From Gracilimonas sp965227215 (GTDB lineage: Bacteria > Bacteroidota > Rhodothermia > Balneolales > Balneolaceae), in the NCBI GenBank assembly GCA_965227215.1, contig OZ245729.1, positions 186,001-250,000 on the forward strand: a stretch of 64,000 nucleotides of DNA, in the 5' to 3' direction. Made by a program: the position numbers and the translations under genes. The notes under the pieces were generated by a model that was not told the origin of the DNA, did not search any database, and saw only the letters and a list, made by a program, of their open reading frames with translations. Each line of letters starts with the position of its first letter. Within the stretch, counting starts at the first letter, position 1. This document shows positions 8,856 through 17,709 of the stretch, one piece after another.

Positions 8856-10431
8856 ACTCGAACTCCTCTTCTTTCACATGATCCAAAAGTTTAAGTACGG
8901 ACTCTACCTTCACACGGTTTTTCCAGGGTGTTCGCTCTTTGGCTGCAAGCTTCACATAAGAATCATAATACGCATTCACTGACTTCTCGGTGGTAAAGGT
9001 AAGCAGTACTCGTTCCCGGGCTTTTCTACCCAATTCCAACCGCAGATCATCGTCGTTCAACAACTTTATAACTCCTTTTGCAATGTCTTGAGGATCGCGG
9101 GGCTTACACAAAATTCCACACCCTTCCAGAGCGTCTCTAATTCCTCCCACATCGGTAGCTACTACCGGACGAGCACAGCTCATGGATTCGATAACGGTAT
9201 AGGGAAATCCTTCCGAGATGGAAGTCAAAATAGAGATATCACCTTCGTTAAAAATCATGCTGGGCTGATCATGAAATCCACCAAAATGAAAAGTGTCGTT
9301 CAGCTTTAATTCTGACACCAATGCTTTACACCTGGCAACATAATCTTTATCCACTTCCAGACTGCCATAAACCTTGAATTGGACCTCCGGTATCTCTTTT
9401 CGAACAATATCTGCTACCCGAATCATCGTCTCAATGTCTTTAAGGGGAAAAACCTGTGCCACAGCAATGACGGTGGGAACTCCCTGAGTTTGACGCGGTT
9501 TGGGGGTTGGCTTAAACAGGTCAGTATTTACCCCGTTGTAAATAGGTACAATGTTCTCCTCAGCCGCCTCAAATCGTTTTTCCCACTCTTTGTTTGCGGT
9601 TGTAACCGGAGAAATCTGATCTGCTGTATAATACACTGCCCGGCTTACCATAGTAGAAAGATCAACCAGTAATTTCTTTGAAAAGAAAGGCATATCAGCC
9701 TGGCCAACGTTGATCAATCGTTCCCGCATATATACCCCATGATCGGTAACCATACTTGGGATCCCTTTTTCATATTTAGCCGCTATTGAAACTAATGCGG
9801 GAAAGCCTGCCAGCGTAGCATGGGTGACATCCACTTCATCTGAAATAGGAGCAGCTACAGGCATTAAGAAGTGGTACAACCAGCGCATTCCGAAGGTAAT
9901 ATCAAACACTCTGGGCTGCTCGTTATACGACAAATCAGAAGCTTCAAAGTTAGCTATGAGCGACTGTTTAAACCCCGTCCACAATAAAGGTTGCCTTAAC
10001 GTTTGTTTATAGTCGTAGTACTGAAAGTATTTCCAAAGCCCGTAAAGAATATCACTGATACGTTCTACATCGGTATAGGGATCGAAAAGGCACTTTATGA
10101 AATCCTCAAAAACCGGCTTAAAATAGACGTTGATAACCTTTTTGGATACTCTTGACTTCTTTTCGATTTGATATGAAAATGGATGGCGAGCATCATAATA
10201 ATCCGAGGGTTCATCAACTCCCCACAATGGTATGTGAGTAATCCTTTTTATGTTTTCCGGTAGTCGGTATCGGCTTTCGACATAGGGATTACCGGTAATT
10301 GCCAGCAGTTCAAAATCCACCTTCTCCACTAACTCTGTGCATAGGATATGAGACCACGTAGACACACCACCCCCGCTGTAAGGATAGGAACCTTCTGTTT
10401 CAAACAATACATATGGTTTGTCTTGGCTCAC
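8842..10431 (-). CDS. pelF: PelF-like GT4 glycosyltransferase
   Basis: 529 aa cytosolic GT-B enzyme. The N terminus has the PelF signature ETEGSYPYSGGGVSTW (residues 11-26), a mid-protein THATLAGFPAL and DHGVYMRER segment, and the GT4 C-terminal domain with NGVNTDLF, SISEGFPYTVIESM (the EX7E donor-binding motif) and DVGGIRDAL. PelF is the UDP-sugar-dependent polymerase of Pel synthesis. Length agrees with known PelF (about 500 aa). The start is GTG, forming a GTGA overlap with the stop of the second GT4 gene. The 14-nt overlap with the pelG-like gene is typical of this pair. Substrate cannot be read from sequence. Confidence 0.82.
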   Translation of the reverse strand: MSQDKPYVLFETEGSYPYSGGGVSTWSHILCTELVEKVDFELLAITGNPYVESRYRLPENIKRITHIPLWGVDEPSDYYDARHPFSYQIEKKSRVSKKVINVYFKPVFEDFIKCLFDPYTDVERISDILYGLWKYFQYYDYKQTLRQPLLWTGFKQSLIANFEASDLSYNEQPRVFDITFGMRWLYHFLMPVAAPISDEVDVTHATLAGFPALVSIAAKYEKGIPSMVTDHGVYMRERLINVGQADMPFFSKKLLVDLSTMVSRAVYYTADQISPVTTANKEWEKRFEAAEENIVPIYNGVNTDLFKPTPKPRQTQGVPTVIAVAQVFPLKDIETMIRVADIVRKEIPEVQFKVYGSLEVDKDYVARCKALVSELKLNDTFHFGGFHDQPSMIFNEGDISILTSISEGFPYTVIESMSCARPVVATDVGGIRDALEGCGILCKPRDPQDIAKGVIKLLNDDDLRLELGRKARERVLLTFTTEKSVNAYYDSYVKLAAKERTPWKNRVKVESVLKLLDHVKEEEFEYAEA

Positions 10432-11618
10432 TTTTCTGTAGCATCCTCCACCAGGGTCATATCTTTCATCAATGCCTCATAGGCAGAAAAAATATGCTCC
10501 CAGGTGTGTTCTTCTTTTACTCGATTGAAACGGTTATTTACGAACTGATTAAAATGTTGTTGATTTCCCCAGAGCCTGCTCATGTTTTCAACCAAGTTTC
10601 TTAAGGGGGTGCCGGGCGCTAAAACTAGACCGTATTTTTCGGTCAAATCTCCTACGCGATATCCAACCGGTAATGCTCTATGTGCCAATGCCTCTAACAT
10701 CACCAAAGGTTGGGATTCATTGTGGCTGGTTATCGACAAAAAATCGAAATCAATAAAGTAACTTTTTGCTGACTGGTTCCATATACACTCAACTTCAGGA
10801 TATTCGGAAGCAACAGCCCTAACCTGTTCCTCCAATTTTTCCTCATTCGCATCGCTGAGTAGCATCCGGAATTTTGGGGTGAGACTGTGCTCTCTGAACT
10901 CATCAACCAACTCAAAAAAAGCAAGTGGATTCTTCATTTCAGCGCATCGTCCAACCCAACCAATTACGGGTTGTTCAGCTCTTTTCTTCTTCGGTTTAAG
11001 CCATGAAGCCGGGATTCCATTAGGGATATATCTTAAGTCTGTTGCTCCTAATTCGTTTTGATAGGGTATATTCGATTCAGAAACACTTACTACTTGATCT
11101 GCATTTTTATACGTGTGCAAAGCTAGTTCTTTAAATGAGGATATCATATCGATTTTTTCACTACTGCTGGTGGGGATTTTGTATCCGCACTCCAGCGCAA
11201 CGGCTCCCATCTCTATTTCCTTCCAGTAAATAGCATGTTCGGTCAATAAAAGTGGGGTATTGTGTTCACCAGACAATCGGCTTCCCATCCAGCCCGCAAA
11301 ACCGGTATTGGTTACGTGAATGAGATCAAAATCTAATCCCGGAAGTACCTGATTTCCCAACGACTCATCATACCAATTCTGCAGATAAGCCAAAGAGTCG
11401 CCTTTCATTTCAGGGGGAGATACTCGAATAAAAGCACTAATATTATCGGTTAAAGGATATAGTGCTTCAGAAGGATCTTTCCCCTGAAATTCATCGGTAG
11501 CAATTTGCAATATGGTAAAATCAAATTTCGATAAATGAAGCAGGTACCGATAAACCCATTCGCTTACCCCTCCTCTGTACCATGGATAGGTCCCTTCTAT
11601 AATGAGCAGAACTTTCAT
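10428..11618 (-). CDS. Second PelF-like GT4 glycosyltransferase
   Basis: 396 aa. The N terminus (IIEGTYPWYRGGVSEW, residues 6-21) is the same PelF-type glycine-rich loop as in the adjacent 529-aa enzyme, followed by HVTNTGFAGWMG, TEHAIYWKE and PNGIPASWL. The C-terminal domain keeps GWVGRCAEMKNP and SHNESQPLVMLEA, so the EX7E motif is present as E-S-Q-P-L-V-M-L-E. It is about 130 residues shorter than its neighbour. Canonical pel operons have one PelF; two suggests either a mixed-linkage or modified polymer, or a division of initiation and elongation. Starts at ATG 10 nt after the REC protein gene. Confidence 0.8.
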   Translation of the reverse strand: MKVLLIIEGTYPWYRGGVSEWVYRYLLHLSKFDFTILQIATDEFQGKDPSEALYPLTDNISAFIRVSPPEMKGDSLAYLQNWYDESLGNQVLPGLDFDLIHVTNTGFAGWMGSRLSGEHNTPLLLTEHAIYWKEIEMGAVALECGYKIPTSSSEKIDMISSFKELALHTYKNADQVVSVSESNIPYQNELGATDLRYIPNGIPASWLKPKKKRAEQPVIGWVGRCAEMKNPLAFFELVDEFREHSLTPKFRMLLSDANEEKLEEQVRAVASEYPEVECIWNQSAKSYFIDFDFLSITSHNESQPLVMLEALAHRALPVGYRVGDLTEKYGLVLAPGTPLRNLVENMSRLWGNQQHFNQFVNNRFNRVKEEHTWEHIFSAYEALMKDMTLVEDATEK

Positions 11619-11627
11619 AAATATAAA

Positions 11628-12563
11628 TCAGGAGTTCGCTTTCTTGTAAAGCCGATATAGAATAGATCCCGATTGCTTAATTAACCTGGATACGAGCTCA
11701 AACTCAGTAGATGAGAACAACACAGAACGCTTCATAAGAAGAACTCCGAACATAGGGGCATCGACCGGAACGTTCATATTATTCATTAATAACTCACGCT
11801 CACTGATGGCGAACAGAGGAACAGAAATTTCAGCCGGTAAATTTTCTTTTTTCGAGAAATCCACAAAAAAGCCCAGCTCATCATTAAATACATGATTGGT
11901 CAAATAGGCCTCTTTAGTTTCTTGCAGGTGAGCAAAGCTTTTCTCGACACTTAAATCGGAAACATTCGCCGGTTTATCCGATGTTTCGGACTCCAGATAC
12001 AACATCTTGGATTGGTCGCCCTGAACCATCCAAAAACCGGTAAAGTTATTTGAAATAATTTCATTCAGACCTTTACCGAGCGTTTCAACCGTATCGGTGA
12101 AGGACCCTGAAATAGCCGTCTCCATTAACTTCATAACCAGCCGGTCTTTCTTTTTAGACTGATCTTCATCCAGGCCGGTAATTCGTATATCCGTCACAAT
12201 CTTCATACGGATTATCTCAAGCACACGCTCCCTGTCATTATTGAGGAGCTCCTTCTTTATAAAATCGGCCGCGCCCAGATCATATGCTTTTTGCTCTTTT
12301 TCTACCGTTGGCAGATTGGTCATAATCAAAACGGGAATCTTTTTTTTCTTTTCATCCAGTCGAATAGACTCCAAAAATTCCAGTCCTGAAATTCCCGGCA
12401 TATGAATGTCAGAAAGAATCAGGTTCACATCTTTTTCGGAAAGAATATCGATTGCTTCCTGCACATTATGTGCGTTTAAAACGGTAAACTCTTTTTTCAG
12501 GAGGTTTTTGATCATGAAGTGAATAGGTTCATCATCATCAATAACTAAAACCTTATAATTCAT
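11628..12563 (-). CDS. Response regulator with REC domain and C-terminal GAF-like output
   Basis: 311 aa. Residues 1-125 are a receiver domain: acidic pocket IDDDE (9-12), phospho-acceptor Asp52 in LILSDIHMPG, the conserved Thr in LIMTN and a Lys in FIKKE. The remaining part (about 150-305) has no DNA-binding helix-turn-helix, GGDEF or EAL motif; its alternating strand/helix pattern looks GAF-like. So it is probably a protein-interaction regulator and not a transcription factor. It lies 12 nt after the REC-histidine kinase and just before the glycosyltransferases, which suggests it controls polymer synthesis post-translationally. ATG start. Confidence 0.75.
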   Translation of the reverse strand: MNYKVLVIDDDEPIHFMIKNLLKKEFTVLNAHNVQEAIDILSEKDVNLILSDIHMPGISGLEFLESIRLDEKKKKIPVLIMTNLPTVEKEQKAYDLGAADFIKKELLNNDRERVLEIIRMKIVTDIRITGLDEDQSKKKDRLVMKLMETAISGSFTDTVETLGKGLNEIISNNFTGFWMVQGDQSKMLYLESETSDKPANVSDLSVEKSFAHLQETKEAYLTNHVFNDELGFFVDFSKKENLPAEISVPLFAISERELLMNNMNVPVDAPMFGVLLMKRSVLFSSTEFELVSRLIKQSGSILYRLYKKANS

Positions 12564-12575
12564 AGACTTTATTAT

Positions 12576-13718
12576 TTAATCTAACTTTTTTTCTGAAGGT
12601 ATTTTTATAAAAAACGTAGTACCGGCATCCAATTCTGACTCAACCCAGACCTCTCCATCGTGCAATTCAACATATAACTGTACGATATCTAAACCAAGTC
12701 CGGTCCCAACCTCACCATTGGTTCCATTTCGGGAAGATCTATTTGGATTGGAGAACAGGTCTTCTTGTAATTTCTTGGGGATACCAATCCCTGTATCCTG
12801 TACTTTTAATTCTATACTGTCCGCATTTTCGTTTGCATGAACAGCTACTTCTCCCCCTGAAGGAGTAAACTTCAATGCATTAGAAACCAGGTTATTGACA
12901 GCTATCTCAATTTTATTTTGATCGGCTTCAACCATTAGGTTATCCGGATTCACAGTAAAATTCAGCTTTACGTTTTTAACAACCGATTTAGCCTTATTCA
13001 TCGAAACTACCCGCTCAAGTAAGTCTGAAATTGAAACTGTTGAGTATTCCAATTCTTCGGGCTCGATTTTTTTTGACTCCCTGTCCAGAACTTCCCGCAC
13101 CAGGTTTAATAAATTGGTTCCGCTTTCTTCAATTACAGAAAGCATTTGGGTTTGTTCTTCCGCTGTAATCTTATCACTGTCTCTTATCAACTTCACAAGC
13201 CCGATGATACCTGTAAGAGGGTTCTTTATATCGTGACTAACTGTACGGACCAAATCATCTTTCTTTTGGTTGAGTCTGCTCAGTTCAATTTCACGTTCTC
13301 TTAAAATCTTTATGCGTTCGTTGAGTTGCTTTTGAAGAGACCGAATTTGCAGATGTGTCCGTATCCTGGCCAGAGCTTCCTCTTTTTGAAAAGGCTTGGT
13401 GATGTAATCTACCCCACCATATTTAAAGCCCTGCACCTTGTCTTCGGTATCAGAAAGGGAGCTCAAAAATATAACCGGAATATCCTCAAGTAACTGATTC
13501 GATTTGATATGCTTTACGACTTCAAACCCGTTTATATCAGGCATCATTATGTCCAATAATATCAAATCCGGCTCATGTTGTTCAGCTAATTCCATTGCTT
13601 CCCGACCACCCGAGGCTTCGATATGTTCATAGCCTTCCTTCGACAAAACATGAGATAGCAGACGAAGGTTGGCAGGCGTGTCATCTACGATCAGGATTAA
13701 ACTTTCTTCTGGCTTCAA
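12576..13718 (-). CDS. REC-histidine kinase (soluble, receiver first)
   Basis: 380 aa. Receiver domain at residues 1-125 (VDDTP; phospho-acceptor Asp56 in LILLDIMMPD; Lys108 in YITKPF), a short coiled linker (130-155), HisKA with phospho-acceptor His162 in TVSHDIKNPLTG, and HATPase_c with NNLVSNALKFT, DTGIGI and GTGLGLDIV. There is no membrane or sensor domain, so the input is phosphorylation of its own receiver. The start is TTG (reading MKPEESLILIVDD) without an obvious Shine-Dalgarno; no ATG lies nearby in frame. It is the first gene of the polysaccharide operon, so the promoter must lie in 13719-13825. Confidence 0.88.
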   Translation of the reverse strand: MKPEESLILIVDDTPANLRLLSHVLSKEGYEHIEASGGREAMELAEQHEPDLILLDIMMPDINGFEVVKHIKSNQLLEDIPVIFLSSLSDTEDKVQGFKYGGVDYITKPFQKEEALARIRTHLQIRSLQKQLNERIKILREREIELSRLNQKKDDLVRTVSHDIKNPLTGIIGLVKLIRDSDKITAEEQTQMLSVIEESGTNLLNLVREVLDRESKKIEPEELEYSTVSISDLLERVVSMNKAKSVVKNVKLNFTVNPDNLMVEADQNKIEIAVNNLVSNALKFTPSGGEVAVHANENADSIELKVQDTGIGIPKKLQEDLFSNPNRSSRNGTNGEVGTGLGLDIVQLYVELHDGEVWVESELDAGTTFFIKIPSEKKLD

Positions 13719-13825
13719 GAGCTAACTTTTTAGGGTTGTAAATGCCGTAATTTAAAGAGCAAAATATGGCTTAAAGGTAGTCAGTTTAAAAAAACCTTAC
13801 TAATTAATTTACTTTATAGAACTAA
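13719..13825 (-). promoter_or_regulatory. Leader and promoter region of the Pel-like operon
   Basis: About 107 nt of AT-rich sequence between the kinase TTG start and the PspC terminator. It must hold the operon's promoter, but no clear -35/-10 pair or known operator was recognised by eye. Confidence 0.4.
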
Positions 13826-13857
13826 CCAAAAAGGCCTTCGGAATTAAAGAAGGCCTT
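13826..13857 (-). terminator. Rho-independent terminator after the PspC gene
   Basis: A perfect 9-bp inverted repeat (13831-13839 with 13849-13857) has a 9-nt loop and, on the minus strand, is followed by five T residues. It sits 78 nt downstream of the PspC-domain gene and separates that gene from the polysaccharide operon. Confidence 0.6.
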
Positions 13858-13934
13858 AAAGCAATAACAAATAAATATATGTTTTTTCAGAGCTGTATTA
13901 ACAAGTCAGAAAAGTAAAACTTGTGTTACCGAGT

Positions 13935-14657
13935 TCAGTAATCGAAGTCGTCCATCATTTCTACCGGTTCTTTCGGCATAGCCAGTGAAAGACCGAAATA
14001 GACTAGTAAACTTGCTCCCCAACCCATAAAAAATGCAGCTACAAATATGAACCGTACAACGGTAGCACTAATCCCAAAATACTTAGCCAAGCCCCCACAA
14101 ACACCGGCCCATTTCTTATCAGATCTTGACTTCATTAACCTTTTAGAATGCCTGTAGCCGTAACTATCTACCCCACTGTATGATTTACTGCTACCTGATG
14201 TATACTTTGAATCCAGCGCATTATTTAATTTAGAATTTGATGAGTACGAACTTTCTTCCGCACCGGGAATATCTGAATAAGAACCAGCAGAGGACGCTTT
14301 TGCCTTCTTTTGTGCTTTTTTGATTTTTCTTGCTCTTTTTCGATCCCCTACGAAATACCCAAATCCAATCAGGGTAATCAAAGCCCCACCTATTATAGGT
14401 AAACCAACAATCGCATCGCTAACAAAATTTGCAAGCCCTTCCCCGATTGGCAAACCAACCCATTGTATCAAAAAAGTAATAGCCAGAAATAGCATCACCA
14501 TACCCGAAATTGTTGCGATGTTCCAAATACTTTTCCCGGTATCTTTTTCCTCTTCTTTCAGAAACTCCTGCATGGTCGAGTTTAACTCAAAATCATTAAA
14601 CTCCAGAGATGCTGTACCGGTTCTTGATGCTTGTTTTGTTCTGGTTTTATCTGCCAT
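13935..14657 (-). CDS. PspC-domain membrane protein with a second N-terminal membrane pair
   Basis: 240 aa. A hydrophilic N terminus (1-40) leads to two membrane helices (about 43-65 and 72-95), a basic and Ser/Tyr-rich linker (105-165), and then a PspC domain (about 168-230) recognised from SDKKWAGVCGGLAKYFG, ATVVRFIF and a final helix ending LSLAMP. PspC proteins act in envelope-stress responses, often binding PspA-type or signalling partners at the inner membrane. Here it is a lone gene: no pspA or pspB is nearby. ATG start. The double membrane module is larger than the ~70-residue minimal PspC domain. Confidence 0.82.
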   Translation of the reverse strand: MADKTRTKQASRTGTASLEFNDFELNSTMQEFLKEEEKDTGKSIWNIATISGMVMLFLAITFLIQWVGLPIGEGLANFVSDAIVGLPIIGGALITLIGFGYFVGDRKRARKIKKAQKKAKASSAGSYSDIPGAEESSYSSNSKLNNALDSKYTSGSSKSYSGVDSYGYRHSKRLMKSRSDKKWAGVCGGLAKYFGISATVVRFIFVAAFFMGWGASLLVYFGLSLAMPKEPVEMMDDFDY

Positions 14658-14703
14658 AATAGTTTTTTCCTCCGTTGGGCCCTACGACAAAATTAGTGCA
14701 TTG

Positions 14704-15279
14704 TTACGCGAAAATCATTTCATTCTCAGAAATTATCACATCTAATTTTTTATCAAATTCCTCTGTAGGAATTTCATCAAAAAGAAAGGCGTCAAACACC
14801 AGGCCTACTTTTAAAGCAGGGGTTTCTCCTAAAAAACGATCATAGAAGCCCTTGCCATACCCAAGCCGGTTCCCTCTTCTATCTGCTGCAGCCATGGGAA
14901 CAACAATTAAATCAAGCTCATCCACCTCAACCGAAATAATTTGCTTTGGCTCTGCAACTCCCCATTTATTTTTTTGCAAATCGGAAATAGCGTTAATCTC
15001 GGAGTGTGTTAAAGTCCCTTCTTCAAAATTGGTTACCGGAACCACAACTCTTTTCTCTCCTTTTAATAAATTCTCTACCAAGTTATCGGTACAAACTTCC
15101 CGGCGTTCATTCATAGAAATATAGGTATGCACCGTTTGGGCCTCTTTGTAAAAGTCGGATTTGGTGAGGGAAGAGATTATCCGGTCTGACTTTGACTTCC
15201 ACTCTTGGGCAGAAATTTGCTTACGTTTGGTTAACACCTTCTCCCTCAATTCTTGCTTTCTTTGGGAAGTGGCACTCAT
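14704..15279 (-). CDS. fau: 5-formyltetrahydrofolate cyclo-ligase
   Basis: 191 aa, the usual length. It converts 5-formyl-THF and ATP to 5,10-methenyl-THF in the cytosol. Diagnostic features are the basic N terminus (REKVLTKRKQISA), HTYISMNERREVCT and the signature NRLGYGKGFYDRFL near residue 147. The ATG start overlaps the stop of bshC by 4 nt, so the two are probably cotranscribed with the DUF151 nuclease gene upstream. Confidence 0.9.
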   Translation of the reverse strand: MSATSQRKQELREKVLTKRKQISAQEWKSKSDRIISSLTKSDFYKEAQTVHTYISMNERREVCTDNLVENLLKGEKRVVVPVTNFEEGTLTHSEINAISDLQKNKWGVAEPKQIISVEVDELDLIVVPMAAADRRGNRLGYGKGFYDRFLGETPALKVGLVFDAFLFDEIPTEEFDKKLDVIISENEMIFA

Positions 15280-16889
15280 AGTTCAATCAAATGATGTTTG
15301 GTTAGATCGAGACCTTCTTTCTCAATCTTTGCAAGCAGTTCATTCCAGATTTCTACTCCATATTTATTCATAAAGTAAACTGGTGAAACCGCTCGCTCTT
15401 GTAAGCCACCATCCGGAAATAAATTCACTTTGATTTTCTCGATGCGGCTTAACTGTGTTTCTTCCTGTTTCTTAATGGATCGATACACCCTACCTTTGAG
15501 TTTGTCTAACTCATTACCAAAGCCGGCTACTGTTTTCCCGACTGTCCCATCTAATGTTGGATCAATCTCATTAATAACTTTAAGAGGTTCTTCTGCCGAT
15601 TCTTCCAGTTTTTGCTTCCATTCTCCGAAAACCTGCTCTAAATCTACCGTTTCCGTTTGTTCAATGAATGCCGATTCAAGGTCTTCGATACGTTTGCCAT
15701 ACTCACAAAAACTAAAGGGCAATTTTTCTACAATTCTGGAGATTCCAGACTCGATTATAGTACCACAGAACCGCGGAAAAATTGGTGGCATTTGCAGGCC
15801 GAACTGATGGTAAAAGTCCTTCATCTGTCCATAATAGGCCAATTCTCCGGGACCTGCTACATATCCCAGAGTTGGTAAAAGCACATCCTGGATGACGGGA
15901 CGGAGAAAAACATTGGGAGAGAATTTTTCCGGGTGTTTTTGAATGTCTTCGAGAAGCTCTGCTTCCGCCCAGCTTTTCTCACCGGCTACCCAACCTTTCC
16001 CTTCACGGTTAAGCTTTTGCCTTCCCTCAGTCTCTGATATGTAAAATAGGTTGGAGTCACCATTCATCACCTGCCGGTGAAATTCATTTTCCAGCTCCGA
16101 ACTTTGCTTCTCAATCGATTCATACATCGCATCAGCTTCCGATATGCTGACTGAGAATTCTTTACTCAATAGTTTTTTTACAGAAGCAAAATTGCTTCCA
16201 GCAATCAAAAGGCCCTCATCAGCAAACCACTCATTTATTAAACCGGCGAATGCCTGGGCATGGGTTTTCCCTTCCTTGTAGTAGCTGTTTATTTGATTCC
16301 AAAGCGCTTCTGAAAAGTCAGTATCAAAAAGTTCTTCTTTAACCTGAGCTTTCAATTCTTCAATTTGAGCGGTAACCAATTCATCAGACACCGGCTTTCC
16401 GCTTCCCTCTTCATCCAGATGAATTTTTGTAAAGTCCTTTCTACCGGTTATGCCAGCCCAGGCTATTTCTTCGAAATCATGGTCTTCATCTGCAAGCCAA
16501 AATACCGGAACAACAGGTCGGTCTAGCTTTTCCTCATAACTTCGAGCAATCAGGATAGCAGACATTATTTTATAAATGGTGAACATCGGTCCACCCAGAA
16601 CACCTAATTGTTGGCCGGTCACTATAACAAGTGCATCTTCTTTATCGAGTTTTTTCAGTTGACCAGCTTGAGAAGAAGAAATCCCGAGTTCTTCATGATA
16701 GCTTCTGAGGGCATTTATATAAGCGTCTTTATAGCGTGCGCCAAAGAGGGATTCCGCCCTTCTTTCAATATCAGCCTCATCCAGAGGATTAAACTCATAA
16801 AATGAGCTGAGTTTTTCGTAATTGGTTAGGTAAGTTGTAAATAGCGTTGAGTAAGAAAGTTCGCTAAACGAACATCCAGATATATCCAA
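15276..16889 (-). CDS. bshC: Putative cysteine ligase BshC (bacillithiol synthesis)
   Basis: 537 aa, family length. BshC adds cysteine to glucosaminyl-malate in the last step of bacillithiol formation. Recognised by IVTGQQLGVLGGPMFTIYK, VPVFWLADEDHDFEEI and LFPDGGLQERAVSPVYFMNK. The start is TTG (MDISGCSFSEL), 3 nt after the preceding stop, with no better ATG before the conserved region. The organism is therefore predicted to use bacillithiol as its low-molecular-weight thiol. It is clustered with the folate cyclo-ligase and the DUF151 nuclease. Confidence 0.93.
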   Translation of the reverse strand: MDISGCSFSELSYSTLFTTYLTNYEKLSSFYEFNPLDEADIERRAESLFGARYKDAYINALRSYHEELGISSSQAGQLKKLDKEDALVIVTGQQLGVLGGPMFTIYKIMSAILIARSYEEKLDRPVVPVFWLADEDHDFEEIAWAGITGRKDFTKIHLDEEGSGKPVSDELVTAQIEELKAQVKEELFDTDFSEALWNQINSYYKEGKTHAQAFAGLINEWFADEGLLIAGSNFASVKKLLSKEFSVSISEADAMYESIEKQSSELENEFHRQVMNGDSNLFYISETEGRQKLNREGKGWVAGEKSWAEAELLEDIQKHPEKFSPNVFLRPVIQDVLLPTLGYVAGPGELAYYGQMKDFYHQFGLQMPPIFPRFCGTIIESGISRIVEKLPFSFCEYGKRIEDLESAFIEQTETVDLEQVFGEWKQKLEESAEEPLKVINEIDPTLDGTVGKTVAGFGNELDKLKGRVYRSIKKQEETQLSRIEKIKVNLFPDGGLQERAVSPVYFMNKYGVEIWNELLAKIEKEGLDLTKHHLIEL

Positions 16890-16892
16890 AAT

Positions 16893-17471
16893 TTATCCTT
16901 TCATTTTAGAAATGCGGTCTCTGATCTTGGCCGCTTTCTCGTAATTCTCAGTTTCAATAGCAGTTTGAAGCTCTTCTTCGAGCTTTTCCAGCTGGGTTAA
17001 TTCCTTTTGACCGGGTGCGGGCTCTTCACCTTTAAGTGCTTCTTCTAAAGTTTGATTTTCCGGTTCGGTACTTATGCCGGCTTCTTTCAACACCTCGTCA
17101 TTCACATAAATAGGTGCATTAAAACGCACAGCCAATGCAATAGCATCGCTTGGGCGTGCATCCAGTTCTACCAACTGATTCTCACGCTCAAATATAATCT
17201 GCGCATAAAAGGTCCCTTCCGACAAATCATTAATGAAGACTTGCTTAACCTGAGTGTCAAAACTCAGAAAGAAGTTCTTCAGCAAGTCATGCGTCATAGG
17301 TCGGGGCGGCTTGATATTCTCTAACTCCAGTGCAATTGCCTGAGCTTCGAACGAACCTATTATAATAGGGAGTCTTTGATTTCCTTCTGCCTCTGTTAAA
17401 ATTAAGGCGTATGCTCCTCCACTGCTCGGGCTTGTTGAAAGTCCCAGAATCTCCATTAGTACTTTACTCAA
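16893..17471 (-). CDS. Bifunctional nuclease family protein (DUF151) with C-terminal UVR motif
   Basis: 192 aa. The DUF151 domain (1-135) shows EILGLSTSPSSGGAYALIL, LPIIIGSFEAQAIALEL and DARPSDAIALAVRFNAPIYV. A charged linker leads to a UvrB/UvrC-type helical hairpin (about 157-191, LEKLEEELQTAIETENYEKA). This fusion is common in Bacteroidota and relatives. The role is nucleic-acid binding or cleavage; the physiological function is unclear. The start is TTG at 17471, giving MSKVLMEILGL as in relatives; an in-frame ATG at 17456 is the alternative. First gene of a minus-strand unit that diverges from nuoA. Confidence 0.88.
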   Translation of the reverse strand: MSKVLMEILGLSTSPSSGGAYALILTEAEGNQRLPIIIGSFEAQAIALELENIKPPRPMTHDLLKNFFLSFDTQVKQVFINDLSEGTFYAQIIFERENQLVELDARPSDAIALAVRFNAPIYVNDEVLKEAGISTEPENQTLEEALKGEEPAPGQKELTQLEKLEEELQTAIETENYEKAAKIRDRISKMKG

Positions 17472-17648
17472 ATCAACACCTTTTATATGCTTTTATAGGT
17501 TGGCTTTAGAAGGTAACGAATTTTAGTTAAGTCTTAAACCTGCTCGTTTATTAATGCAACTTTAATCAAACTTAAAAAGTTTAGTTAAAATTCAATCTTT
17601 TTTCTTCCATAAAAATTCAAATAAAGCCTATATTCTCGCCCAATTTCG

Positions 17649-17677
17649 TTGACATTGCGAAACATTGAGGGTAACTT
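17649..17677 (+). promoter_or_regulatory. Candidate sigma-70-like promoter of the nuo operon
   Basis: TTGACA (17649-17654), 17 nt, then TAACTT (17672-17677). The -35 is perfect and the spacing is canonical; the -10 is weak. It would start transcription about 25 nt before the nuoA ATG at 17710, and argues against a TTG start at 17665, which would fall inside it. Promoter rules in this phylum may differ. Confidence 0.45.
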
Positions 17678-17709
17678 TTCAGCCCGTTAACCGAGAACAT
17701 TTCAGATAT

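Noticed and set aside
13935..14657. Part of a phage-shock operon
   Set aside because: Only the PspC-domain gene is present; neighbours are folate and bacillithiol genes.
17665..17709. TTG start for nuoA giving 15 extra residues
   Set aside because: The extra residues are not NuoA-like and the region contains a TTGACA/TAACTT promoter candidate; ATG 17710 fits the family.
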